From NCBI GenBank assembly GCA_022826645.1, contig JAJDUM010000083.1, forward strand, positions 35,347 to 99,346: a stretch of 64,000 nucleotides of DNA, read 5' to 3'. The notes under the pieces were generated by a model, which was not told where the DNA came from, did no database searches, and was given only the letters and a program-made list of their open reading frames with translations. Of this stretch, positions 55,750 through 63,883 are shown piece by piece. The translations under genes and the position numbers were made by a program. Source of the stretch: Candidatus Poribacteria bacterium (GTDB taxonomy: Bacteria > Poribacteria > WGA-4E > PCPOR2b). Within the stretch, counting starts at the first letter, position 1. Each line of letters begins with the position of its first letter.

Positions 55750-57774
55750 TTAGTCCTCCTTGCGGAAGATCAAGCTGAATTGGTGGAGCTGGTTAGAAAC
55801 GTACGCGTACGGATAACCGAACGGGTACAGCTTCAACGACTTATCATACCAGATTTTGTAGCCCCGGAACCGCAAATTTTCTACATCAGCAAGGATCTCG
55901 ACAACAGCCGCATGAATCATATTGTGGTGATTTTCGGTTGGTTGAAGATCTTTGCAGAAGATAACAACGTACCCTTTCGGCTTAAGATACGCCATCGATT
56001 GAACCACCACCGTCTTAAGCGATTCGTAGAATTGGGCAGGTTCCATATTCCCCAGGTCATCAGGACTACTTGTAAAGGGCGTTGGGCTATCGTCACCCTT
56101 TCTCTTTTTTTGCTCGCCGCTGCGTTTCCGAGAGAGCATGTCACCGTAGGGTGGGTCGGTGAGAATCAGATCAAACGGCTCAACATCCGCTAAAAGATCC
56201 CGTAAGTTTCTCGCATCTCCACAAAGGAAAGATTGTCGTTCCAAACCGAGTTCTGTACAGGCTCGGTGATAGATCTCAAGATATTCCTCCGACAGATCAA
56301 TTCCAACGCCATGCCGACCGACCATCGAACACGCCAACAGCGTTCCGCCTACACCAGCAAACGGGTCAAGGACGCGTTCCCCTTTTTTTGTAAAAAACTC
56401 AATCAGGCGTTTCATCAGGGCCGGTGGTTTCGGTGAAGGGTGCTGTTTTCTGATATAGTGGGCATCAGATTGCGGACCATTGGTCGGATAGTGTGTATCC
56501 CAAACAGGAGCCGATGCTATTGCCCATTCCTCCTCGGACAGATCGTTGAGTTTCCCCAAATTGTCGGTATCACCTTCCAGTTCAACTGATTTCAGAAAAT
56601 ACGTCCACTCGCTTCCAGAGAGACTGTTGAGTCTGTTTCGCGGATCGTAACGTCGTTTTGGTTCCTTTTCCTTAGTTTTTAGTTGAGATCGTTTTGGGGG
56701 TGTCCTCGCTTCGACGTGAAACAGCAATTCTTGGACACAAGTTCTTGGTGCGGTCTTATCACGGCGTGAATTGCTCTTGAACCGTCGGTAATTGATGGGT
56801 GAATTGCAGTAGGGTTCACCCCGGAGCGAGAGGATCGACATCAAGTCATCACGACTCAAAATCCCTTCATCGTTGTAACTCACGAGAATATACCGCGCGT
56901 CTGCCTTTTCGATTAGGTCTTGGAACACACGATAGCAGTCCGATCTGGAGCAGTACATCGATTTATTGTCGTCGTCATAACTGCGCAGCCCCGTTTTCCC
57001 ACGAAGTGTAGGGTTATCGTAGCGCGCGATCGTTTCTAACAGATGGTAGTTCGCGATATATTGACGGGAGTTATATGGCGGATCGAGATAGAGTATATCG
57101 CACTGAATTTCTTCTATCAGCCGGTTCGCATCACCTCGAAATACTTGGTGCGACAGATCCGATATAATAACCTTTGTCGGAACCAAAGGCAAATCTTTGT
57201 AAGTCCGAGGATCCCAGTGTTTGAGATACGCGCCGTAAGTTCCTGAAATATTGGCGACCTTCGATGTCGCCTCCAACAGCGGTAGGAGCAGCAGATAAAA
57301 CTCGTTCTCCGTGATCTCACCCGCATCGCACCACTGTTGAATTTGTTGGCGGATCGCGTCAATCTTTTGTCCATTGCTATCGGACAGGTATTGCCGACCA
57401 TATTCGTTATTCCCTGAAGGACAGTAGTTATGAAAGATGAACCCTTTCTTGCCGGGGAGACAGTTCAACCAAGCAACCACCTTATGGTACGGTGAAAGAT
57501 TAGCAAAGAGGTTATCACCTTGTACATCACCGAGTGTTTCGACAATACCGGCAAATTTGGGTTCCTCGTTGTTAGCAATCAACGCTCGCTGAAAGGCGTA
57601 GGAGAGTTCGAGGAGATCATTAGAGATAATCTGAAATCCTCGACGTTTGAAGTGTGCCCCAACGCACGCTGTTCCTGCGAACAGATCGGCGAATACACCC
57701 TGCTTGACCCCCAAATTCTCAACTATCTCTTCAATATAGGATAACAAGCTCACTTTACTACCAATGTAACGCAT
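55750..57774 (-). CDS. Two-domain DNA methyltransferase: D12-class adenine methyltransferase joined to a second N4/N6 methyltransferase
   Basis: A 674-residue protein with two catalytic centres. The N-terminal half matches D12/Dam-type (alpha) adenine methyltransferases: MRYIGSKVSLLSYIEEI, motif I FADLFAGTACVG (about 28-39), then motif IV YLDPPYNSRQY (about 229-239) and VSYNDEGILS. The C-terminal half is a second enzyme: HPSPKPPALMKRLIEFF, motif I VLDPFAGVGGTLLA (about 467-480), IGIDLSEEYLEI-type strand, and motif IV LTDPPYGDML (about 537-546). Between them are two short, similar stretches, RLNSLSGSEWTYFLKSVE and KLNDLSEEEWAIASAPVW, which look like an internal repeat. Motif residues are intact in both centres. 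No restriction enzyme is adjacent, so it may be a solitary methyltransferase, a self-contained type IIG-like relic, or part of a defence or regulatory system. Confidence 0.85.
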   Translation of the reverse strand: MRYIGSKVSLLSYIEEIVENLGVKQGVFADLFAGTACVGAHFKRRGFQIISNDLLELSYAFQRALIANNEEPKFAGIVETLGDVQGDNLFANLSPYHKVVAWLNCLPGKKGFIFHNYCPSGNNEYGRQYLSDSNGQKIDAIRQQIQQWCDAGEITENEFYLLLLPLLEATSKVANISGTYGAYLKHWDPRTYKDLPLVPTKVIISDLSHQVFRGDANRLIEEIQCDILYLDPPYNSRQYIANYHLLETIARYDNPTLRGKTGLRSYDDDNKSMYCSRSDCYRVFQDLIEKADARYILVSYNDEGILSRDDLMSILSLRGEPYCNSPINYRRFKSNSRRDKTAPRTCVQELLFHVEARTPPKRSQLKTKEKEPKRRYDPRNRLNSLSGSEWTYFLKSVELEGDTDNLGKLNDLSEEEWAIASAPVWDTHYPTNGPQSDAHYIRKQHPSPKPPALMKRLIEFFTKKGERVLDPFAGVGGTLLACSMVGRHGVGIDLSEEYLEIYHRACTELGLERQSFLCGDARNLRDLLADVEPFDLILTDPPYGDMLSRKRSGEQKKRKGDDSPTPFTSSPDDLGNMEPAQFYESLKTVVVQSMAYLKPKGYVVIFCKDLQPTENHHNMIHAAVVEILADVENLRFRGYKIWYDKSLKLYPFGYPYAYVSNQLHQFSLIFRKED

Positions 57775-57820
57775 ACACCATCCGTAACCGATTGGTTGAA
57801 GCCATCAACCACGTCTATAT

Positions 57821-58687
57821 CTAACACTCAACATCTTTGCCTTCGCTTCCGAACACATCCATTCGTTCTTGGGTCTCAATTTTTCCGGTACTTTCAGGAC
57901 AATAGTGGAACTGCAATGCGCGGCGGCGCAGGTTAGATCGATTGGCGGGCGTACCATGATGCAGCAGCCCGTGCCATAGCAGACATCCTCCTGCCTTCAG
58001 TGGAACCATTACCTCTCTGTCTACGGGCACATGTGTGTCGCAAATCTGCCAATCGCGTCGATTGAAATGCACCACGGGACCTTCCTTGTGAGAGCCGGGA
58101 ATGATGTGCATGCAGCCATTCTCCGCGGTAGCTTCATCTAACGCAATCCACGCGGCAACGACCGGTGTATCCAATGGCAGATTGAAATAGGCACAATCTT
58201 GGTGCCACGGTTTCTCTGATCCAATATGCGGCGGTTTAATTAATCCCATATCTTGGAACAGCTTGGGCGTTGCCCCTATTATACGCTGAACGATCTTGAT
58301 TAGCCCTTCATGTTCCGATATCGCTTTCAGGCGTGGTTCAAAATTCACAAAACTGGCAATCTTTCGAATAATATCGCGTCTCGCCTTAGTGGACAGGTCC
58401 GGCTTTTGCTTCACCAGCTTCGGTTCATATTGGATTCCGCGGAAATCTGGGTTTTTTCCGTCCATCAGGTGGAGTATCCCGTCCAACGTTTCGCGCACCT
58501 CAGTCGGAGTGAACGCATTGTGGATGACCAGGTATCCGTGCTCGTAAAAAAACTGCACATCCGCATCTGTTACAGCTTCAAAACCGCCCCATATCCCCTT
58601 CGCAATCGATTCATAGCGATACAGTTCCGACGGATATAAGATCGCTTGGGCAGCGTCGATTACATCTTTACTTATAGACTTCAGCAT
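57821..58687 (-). CDS. Phytanoyl-CoA dioxygenase (PhyH)-family oxygenase
   Basis: A 288-residue Fe(II)/2-oxoglutarate oxygenase with the triad in PWHQDCAYFN (His162, Asp164) and LLHHGTPANRS (distal His about 243), then Arg in RRRALQFHY. IIPGSHKEGP is typical. The N-terminal ~40 residues form an extra helical segment (DVIDAAQAILYPSELYRYES). I prefer the ATG at 58687, which has GAGGGG upstream, to the one eight codons earlier. It lies downstream of murB and upstream of the methyltransferase on the same strand. Confidence 0.87.
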   Translation of the reverse strand: MLKSISKDVIDAAQAILYPSELYRYESIAKGIWGGFEAVTDADVQFFYEHGYLVIHNAFTPTEVRETLDGILHLMDGKNPDFRGIQYEPKLVKQKPDLSTKARRDIIRKIASFVNFEPRLKAISEHEGLIKIVQRIIGATPKLFQDMGLIKPPHIGSEKPWHQDCAYFNLPLDTPVVAAWIALDEATAENGCMHIIPGSHKEGPVVHFNRRDWQICDTHVPVDREVMVPLKAGGCLLWHGLLHHGTPANRSNLRRRALQFHYCPESTGKIETQERMDVFGSEGKDVEC

Positions 58688-58741
58688 TCTGCAACCCCTC
58701 TTTCCCATCATACTTGGTGTAGCACTAAACCGTTTTCAACC

Positions 58742-59653
58742 TCAAAACCCCAGCAACTGAACTTCCATCTCCAGATCAACCCCACGCTCCCGTTTGACAT
58801 GGTCTTGGATATGGCGCACAAGTGATAGCACATTGTGAGCCGTTGCACTATCGAGGTTGAGGATAAAGTTCCCATGGATCTTGGATACCTCTGCACCACC
58901 GATCCGGTAGCCCTTCAAGCCGCATTCATCGATTAGTTTTCCGGCAGAATAACCGGATGGATTTTTGAACATGCATCCCGCGTTTTCCTCTGCAAAAGGT
59001 TGATTCGTGATTTTCTGGTTGTAGAGATCCTGCATACGGTTCTCGACTTCCCCCGCATCGCCGGGAGTCAGAGCGAGTGTTGTGCCTGTAACGCAGAAAT
59101 AGTTCTTGAGCGTACTATGACGATAGCTGAACTGCGCGTCATCACGGCTGAGATCTATTAACTCTCCTTCCTCCGTCATCGCCTCTACCCTCTCGACCAA
59201 GTCACCGAAGCTGCTCCCCCAAGCGCCTGCGTTCATAACCAATGCACCACCGACAGATCCCGGAATCCCAAGCGCAAACTCAACCCCACTGAGGCCCCGA
59301 CTTGCCGCCAATTTAGATAGACGTGGCAGGGAGACCCCGGCACCTACATCAACGCGGTTCTGATCAAAATCAAGACGATTAAAGTCCCCAATTAATCGGA
59401 CGACAATGCCCGAATAGCCAGCGTCACTTACCAACAGATTTGATCCTCTACCAATGATAGCCACCGGTACATTCCAACGCCTCCGCATCTGTGCCAGCGT
59501 TGTCAATTCTTCGACGGTGCTCACTTCAAAATACGCTGCAGCGTTACCGCCTATACCAAAATAATTATGCTTACTGAGCGATTCGTCAAAGCGCAGTTTG
59601 GAAGGGTTATTCTGATTTTGGGTAAGGGACCGGAGTTCTTCTTTCCAATCCAT
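58742..59653 (-). CDS. murB: UDP-N-acetylenolpyruvoylglucosamine reductase
   Basis: A 303-residue FAD enzyme that makes UDP-N-acetylmuramate, a cytoplasmic step of peptidoglycan synthesis. The FAD domain has NYFGIGGNAAAYFEV, GRGSNLLVSDAGYSGIV and GIPGSVGGALVMNAGAWG; the C-terminal part has AGKLIDECGLKGYRIGGAEVS and HGNFILNL. At the place of the usual catalytic Ser (NAGS-x-FKNP), this protein has Cys227 (NAGCMFKNP). The Tyr and Glu partners are in FSYRHSTLK and near the C terminus. No other mur genes are adjacent. Presence argues for a peptidoglycan wall. Confidence 0.94.
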   Translation of the reverse strand: MDWKEELRSLTQNQNNPSKLRFDESLSKHNYFGIGGNAAAYFEVSTVEELTTLAQMRRRWNVPVAIIGRGSNLLVSDAGYSGIVVRLIGDFNRLDFDQNRVDVGAGVSLPRLSKLAASRGLSGVEFALGIPGSVGGALVMNAGAWGSSFGDLVERVEAMTEEGELIDLSRDDAQFSYRHSTLKNYFCVTGTTLALTPGDAGEVENRMQDLYNQKITNQPFAEENAGCMFKNPSGYSAGKLIDECGLKGYRIGGAEVSKIHGNFILNLDSATAHNVLSLVRHIQDHVKRERGVDLEMEVQLLGF

Positions 59654-59730
59654 TTGAATTCCTCATGACCGGCTGCAGTGATGTAGACCGGGTTGAACGG
59701 GGACTGTGAAACCCAACACCATTGACCGGT

Positions 59731-60525
59731 TCAGCACGGATAAATGATGTGTGAATTTCGGGGGATAATCAGCGGCTGAGTCCCATCAGCAGGAAATTGC
59801 GCCGCCCACTCATTGGGGTCATAATCCCGTGTGACAAAGCAGGAACGGTGCGCGGGGACAGCATGATCGAGTCCAATGCGCTGCGCCATCTTTACACAAC
59901 CATCATAGAACGGAAATTCCCCTTCTGTGGGATGATTCGTCAAGAAACCGATCGCTGGATCATGTACAGCAATAGCATTCACCAATTCATCATGATCAGC
60001 GAATGTGTTGATGGGATCACCAGAAAAGTAGAGTGTCACGCCCTCCGCCTTTAAGACGTACCCGAGATGGGTTACATCGGGTGGAGCAATATCCGCCGCG
60101 GGATGTCCGTTAGGCGGCTTTGCATATACCGCATCAACGGTAAGCGTTCCGAGTGCCGACGATTCACCGGCGCGGACTATCGTCGTATGATCTACACCAA
60201 CAGCCGTGTCTGCTAGCACCTGCGCGATACTCTCTTCCGGTCCCACGCATCTCACTTCCGGCGAAGTTTGATGGATGCGATTAATTGATTCGGGACAAGT
60301 ATGGTCGCCGTGGTTATGTGTTAACAGGACATAATCTGTCGGGAGTTGAGATTCATCCAACGGCGGCTCAGTATGGATAAATCTATCAGCGGGACGGTCG
60401 TGTGGGAAATACGGATCAATCTGCACAATTGTCCCATGTGAATCTTTCACCGCGAAGGTGCTCTGTTCAAACCAATGGACGGCAACGCTACCGCCTGGTA
60501 CTTCAAGATCTACGAGTGGGTGCAT
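59731..60525 (-). CDS. Metallo-beta-lactamase-fold hydrolase (UlaG-like)
   Basis: A 264-residue MBL-fold enzyme. The metal motif HxHxDH reads LLTHNHGDHTCPES at about 68-81; further ligands are in LYFSGDPINTFADHDEL and VPAHRSCFVTRDYDP. The pattern with an early W-F-E-Q-S-T-F strand (WFEQSTFAVKDSHGTIVQID) is that of UlaG/L-ascorbate-6-phosphate lactonase-like proteins. It may open a lactone or cleave a phosphoester; the gene lies between murB and a Gfo/Idh/MocA dehydrogenase, which favours sugar-lactone metabolism. Ribosome-binding site GGAGG. Confidence 0.82.
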   Translation of the reverse strand: MHPLVDLEVPGGSVAVHWFEQSTFAVKDSHGTIVQIDPYFPHDRPADRFIHTEPPLDESQLPTDYVLLTHNHGDHTCPESINRIHQTSPEVRCVGPEESIAQVLADTAVGVDHTTIVRAGESSALGTLTVDAVYAKPPNGHPAADIAPPDVTHLGYVLKAEGVTLYFSGDPINTFADHDELVNAIAVHDPAIGFLTNHPTEGEFPFYDGCVKMAQRIGLDHAVPAHRSCFVTRDYDPNEWAAQFPADGTQPLIIPRNSHIIYPC

Positions 60526-60596
60526 CTTAAATCCTCCGATTATCCTCAGTGTATAAAATTATGTTTGCCGTATTTATAAGATGATCATAATGCATA

Positions 60597-60760
60597 TTGC
60601 CCCGAAGTAGTAGGCATACGCCGTGTGCCGTAAACGTTGCGCAAGCTGCGGCAGGGCGTGGCACCCCTACTGCTATTCCAGTAACAAACCAGGGAATCAG
60701 TTTGCTTTCACGTCCCGATTTATTCGGGATCCTCGGAACGGGATTTCACGTTTCGCGCTC
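60597..60760. repeat. Intergenic repeat-like block
   Basis: Between the MBL hydrolase and the next oxidoreductase. It contains a GC-rich stretch with GTGCC...GGCAC and TTGCGCAA palindromes (60630-60664), and a small hairpin TCCCGA-TTTAT-TCGGGA (60713-60729), and ends with TTTCACGTTTCGCG (60744-60757), similar to sequences at 489-503 and 19504-19517. No gene is seen. The block looks like a dispersed intergenic repeat; copies elsewhere in the genome are inferred. Confidence 0.4.
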
Positions 60761-61846
60761 TTACAATTTGCCTTCTCGGCGCAGGATGTCAACCAATGAA
60801 TCACTCACGCCGAGTGGCAAATCAACCCATGCGTTATTTCGCCGCTCTGATTCGTAAATAGCCATGATAATCTCAATGGAAGCGCGGCCATCCTGACCCG
60901 TACAGCGTGGTTCAGAATCATTCTCAATGCAGTCGATCAAGTCCTGGGCGGCACGCAAAGTGGAGGTCTCCTGCCAAGTCGAATCGGGGAGAGATCGAGG
61001 TTCAAGTGCCCACCACGAGCCCTTCTCAAATTCTATCGGTTCCGCCTTCCACATACCCGCACCAAAGCCTAACCGCACCAGTCCCCTTTCGCACTGTAGC
61101 TCCACATCCCATCGTTCATATTCTGTCAGCTCATCGCTGATAACAACACCGTCTACTCCGTTCTGGAATTGCAGTAAGGAATAGCTCGTATCCTCCACAC
61201 GGAATTCATGACGGGTGCGCCTCCGCGCTGTGCCCAGCACCGATTCAACATCACCCGCAAAGATACGTAAGGTGTCGAAGGTGTGTACAGTATCGTGCAG
61301 CAACGGTCCTTCAGTGTCAGCGACCCAGTCCGGCGACGGTTTGCACCCCTCGCAATGCGCGACAACGTGGAGTAGGGGACCCAATTCGCCGGAGTCTATC
61401 AGATCTTTAGCAGCTTGATATTCACCCGACCATCGTCGGGAGCAGTTGATCAGCATCTTGGTCCCAGCTTGCTCACAGGAATCGATCATCGCATCACACT
61501 CGCCTATACTCAACGCCATCGGTTTTTCGCAAAAGATCCCCTTTGCACCTGCTTCAACAGAAGCTATTACCATTTCTGGGTGTAGCGGCGGGTGTGTCGC
61601 CACGCAGACGATATCCAAGTCTTCCTTTTCCAACATCTCACGATAGTCGTGATAGAGTGCGTCCACGCCCCAGCGCTCACCAAAAGCGTGCAATTTTTCG
61701 GCACCCCGGTTGCAACCCGCGACAACTTCAGTGTTGGGTAGTGCCTCAAATGCACCCGTGATCGAGATAGGATGCACATCAGACTCGTCCTCCATCGTAC
61801 TAGCGATACGACCACAACCCATAATCCCCACACGATACAAACTCAT
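60761..61846 (-). CDS. Gfo/Idh/MocA-family oxidoreductase
   Basis: A 361-residue NAD(P)-dependent sugar or polyol dehydrogenase. The dinucleotide site is YRVGIMGCGRIASTMED (about 4-20); the EKP motif is IFCEKPMALSIGECDAMI; the C-terminal part includes LLHDTVHTFDTLRIFAGD with the conserved His. Strong AGGAGG ribosome-binding site. An IolE-like isomerase precedes it on the same strand and an MBL-fold hydrolase follows, suggesting a polyol or sugar catabolic group. Confidence 0.87.
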   Translation of the reverse strand: MSLYRVGIMGCGRIASTMEDESDVHPISITGAFEALPNTEVVAGCNRGAEKLHAFGERWGVDALYHDYREMLEKEDLDIVCVATHPPLHPEMVIASVEAGAKGIFCEKPMALSIGECDAMIDSCEQAGTKMLINCSRRWSGEYQAAKDLIDSGELGPLLHVVAHCEGCKPSPDWVADTEGPLLHDTVHTFDTLRIFAGDVESVLGTARRRTRHEFRVEDTSYSLLQFQNGVDGVVISDELTEYERWDVELQCERGLVRLGFGAGMWKAEPIEFEKGSWWALEPRSLPDSTWQETSTLRAAQDLIDCIENDSEPRCTGQDGRASIEIIMAIYESERRNNAWVDLPLGVSDSLVDILRREGKL

Positions 61847-61932
61847 ATATCCTCCTGCTCAGACGTGAAACTTATGCGTAAGTCTTTCTGTTAACTTCCC
61901 GTGCCATTCTGCGTGCGGCAGCCTTTCCAGCC

Positions 61933-62820
61933 TTATCCGATCCCAATTTTGCGTAGATACTCACGGGTGCGCTTGGCGATAGGCAGCGGTTTATCGAAGG
62001 GTGCTGGATACATATCCTGTTCAACTATCGCGTAGCCGTTATAATCAATTTCATGCAGCGTGTCTCGGAATGCGAGAAAATCCACGGCACCTTTAGATGG
62101 TTCAACAAACATATCCATCTTTACCGCTTCCGCGAATGGTATTCTTTCCGTTTCTACCCGTTCTTGTATCTTGGGGTCAATGCTCTTGAGATGAAGGTAT
62201 GGGATGCGCTCATGATGCCGCCGCATAAAACTGATGGGATCGCCACCCCGATACGCATGATGACCGGTATCGAAACAGATAGATACACGGTCTGAATCGG
62301 TCTCCTCAAGGAATGCTTCTATCTGATCCTCATACTCAACGTGCGTTTCCGCATGAGGATGAAAAACCAACTGAAGACCAAATCTGTCTCGCGCTATATC
62401 CGCGACCCGATGCGTCGTTTCAATGAATTGGCCCCACGCGTTTGCATCGAGCCGTTTAGGCGCGATTGCCTCGCCAGTAAAGAGATCCGTGTAGGTGTCA
62501 TCAATGAGCACCAGATATTTCGCATCAAGGGCTGCGAGACGCTCTCCTGCGCCTAACACCTGCCGCTCTAACTCACCCCACAACGACGGTTCCTCAACAT
62601 TCGCCATTGCAAATGTTCCCGTCACCTTCAAGCCGCGACTGTTGAGTTCTCTGCGGAGGGTGGGCAAATCGGTGGGGAGATAGCCGTAAGGTCCCAACTC
62701 CGTCCATTCGTACCCGGCTTCGACAATCTCATCCAAAAACCGATGCCACGGTGTCTGCTGCGGATCGCTCGGGAACCAAACACCCCACGAGTCCGGTGCG
62801 CTGCCAATTGTGATATTCAT
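61933..62820 (-). CDS. IolE-like TIM barrel (myo-inosose dehydratase / sugar isomerase)
   Basis: A 295-residue xylose-isomerase-like protein. The opening IGSAPDSWGVWFPSD followed by GYEWTELGPYGYLPTDLPTL is typical of IolE, which dehydrates 2-keto-myo-inositol. Metal-site residues are in LVFHPHAETHVEYEDQIEAF, ICFDTGHHAYRGGDP and YAIVEQDMYPAP. It is upstream of a Gfo/Idh/MocA enzyme that could act as an inositol dehydrogenase (IolG-like). No other iol genes are present, so the substrate remains uncertain. Confidence 0.82.
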   Translation of the reverse strand: MNITIGSAPDSWGVWFPSDPQQTPWHRFLDEIVEAGYEWTELGPYGYLPTDLPTLRRELNSRGLKVTGTFAMANVEEPSLWGELERQVLGAGERLAALDAKYLVLIDDTYTDLFTGEAIAPKRLDANAWGQFIETTHRVADIARDRFGLQLVFHPHAETHVEYEDQIEAFLEETDSDRVSICFDTGHHAYRGGDPISFMRRHHERIPYLHLKSIDPKIQERVETERIPFAEAVKMDMFVEPSKGAVDFLAFRDTLHEIDYNGYAIVEQDMYPAPFDKPLPIAKRTREYLRKIGIG

Positions 62821-62877
62821 ATTCCCGCCTCTCTATACAAATCTCCCCCACTCCCACCACAATATTCAGGGCTCTTC

Positions 62878-62906
62878 TGTAGGGGTGGGGTTTCCCCACC
62901 CGTCAA
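62878..62906. repeat. Intergenic hairpin GGGTGGGG/CCCCACCC
   Basis: GGGTGGGG (62883-62890) and CCCCACCC (62894-62901) pair around TTT. It stands between the SDR and the IolE-like gene and ends the SDR gene side. It resembles palindromic intergenic repeats common in such genomes and could also act as a terminator for the SDR gene. Confidence 0.5.
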
Positions 62907-62926
62907 GGCTAATCAATGAACCAACA

Positions 62927-63724
62927 TCACCAATCGCGCACATAGCCAGCGGTCCAACCACCATCTACCGGCAAGACTACCCCATTGATATAACTCGCCT
63001 CCGGAGAGACCAAGAATAGCACAGTATGTGCTATCTCTTCCACTTTACCCGGTCTTCCTAAGGGGATATGTGACAGCAGGCTGGCAGCGTTTTCGGTATA
63101 TGCCCCATTGGGACCATAGAACAACGCCTCTGTCCCACGAGTCAGTGTAGACCCGGGCGCAACCGCATTCACGAGGACTCCCTCTGAACCGAGTTCTATC
63201 GCCATTGACTTGGTCAAATTCGCGACACCCGCTTTGGCAGCGATATAGGCAGTTTGCAACCGCAAAGGTACCAAGCCCGCGATGGAACTGGTATTCACGA
63301 TGCGTCCACCATCGGGGTTCTTCAGGAGTTCCGGAATAACTGCACGGCTGGTTACAAAGACTCCCGTCAAATCAACTTGCACGATACGATTCCAATCCTC
63401 GATTGAGTATTGGTGAATTGGCACACGGTCACTGCGGGTATTGATACCTGCGTTATTAATCAGTATATTAATCCGTCCAAGGCGATCCATGACCTGTTCG
63501 GCGACAGCTTCCATCTGTTCCGCGTCAGACACATCACCCGCTAACGACATACAAGCGCCACCGCCTTCAATGATCTGGTTTGCGGCTTTCTCACCCGCTT
63601 CGCCATCGATATCCACTATGACGATATGCGCTCCGTTGTCCGATAACGCCTGCACAATAGCGCGTCCAATGCCGTGTGCGCCGCCCGTAACAATGGCAAC
63701 CTGTTCATTTAAATCCACTTTCAT
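62927..63724 (-). CDS. Short-chain dehydrogenase/reductase
   Basis: A 265-residue classical SDR. The NAD(P) site is AIVTGGAHGIGRAIV, followed by DISDAEQ-type Asp, NILINNAGINTRS, the catalytic Ser in VNTSSIAGL and Tyr/Lys in TAYIAAKAGVANL. The C terminus YINGVVLPVDGGW is typical of FabG/gluconate-dehydrogenase-like enzymes. I chose the ATG at 63724 because GGAGGG lies eight bases upstream; the longer frame has no site. It lies near sugar-catabolic genes and likely oxidises an alcohol or sugar. Confidence 0.9.
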   Translation of the reverse strand: MKVDLNEQVAIVTGGAHGIGRAIVQALSDNGAHIVIVDIDGEAGEKAANQIIEGGGACMSLAGDVSDAEQMEAVAEQVMDRLGRINILINNAGINTRSDRVPIHQYSIEDWNRIVQVDLTGVFVTSRAVIPELLKNPDGGRIVNTSSIAGLVPLRLQTAYIAAKAGVANLTKSMAIELGSEGVLVNAVAPGSTLTRGTEALFYGPNGAYTENAASLLSHIPLGRPGKVEEIAHTVLFLVSPEASYINGVVLPVDGGWTAGYVRDW

Positions 63725-63817
63725 CGATAGTTCCCTCCTCGCAGCTCTTTTATTTATAGTAAACATGAGAAATAAGGAGACATTTACCAATAACTCTGAC
63801 CCTAGCAAAGTTTCAGA

Positions 63818-63850
63818 AGTCCCCCTGATAAGGGGGATTTAGGGGGTTGT
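63818..63850. repeat. Palindromic intergenic element
   Basis: TCCCCCT (63820-63826) and AGGGGGA (63831-63837) around GATA, followed by TTTAGGGGGTTG. This unit is of a kind found as a dispersed repeat in many bacterial genomes; only one copy is in the window. Confidence 0.5.
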
Positions 63851-63883
63851 CTGTGCCTTGGGTAGCACCGCAGTAAAGTGTGG

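Noticed and set aside
55606..56193. 195-residue plus-strand frame
   Set aside because: Most of it is the antisense of the methyltransferase gene, and it has no ribosome-binding site or family pattern.
60597..60760. 86-residue plus-strand frame as a gene
   Set aside because: GC-rich palindromic sequence with no ribosome-binding site; better explained as an intergenic repeat.
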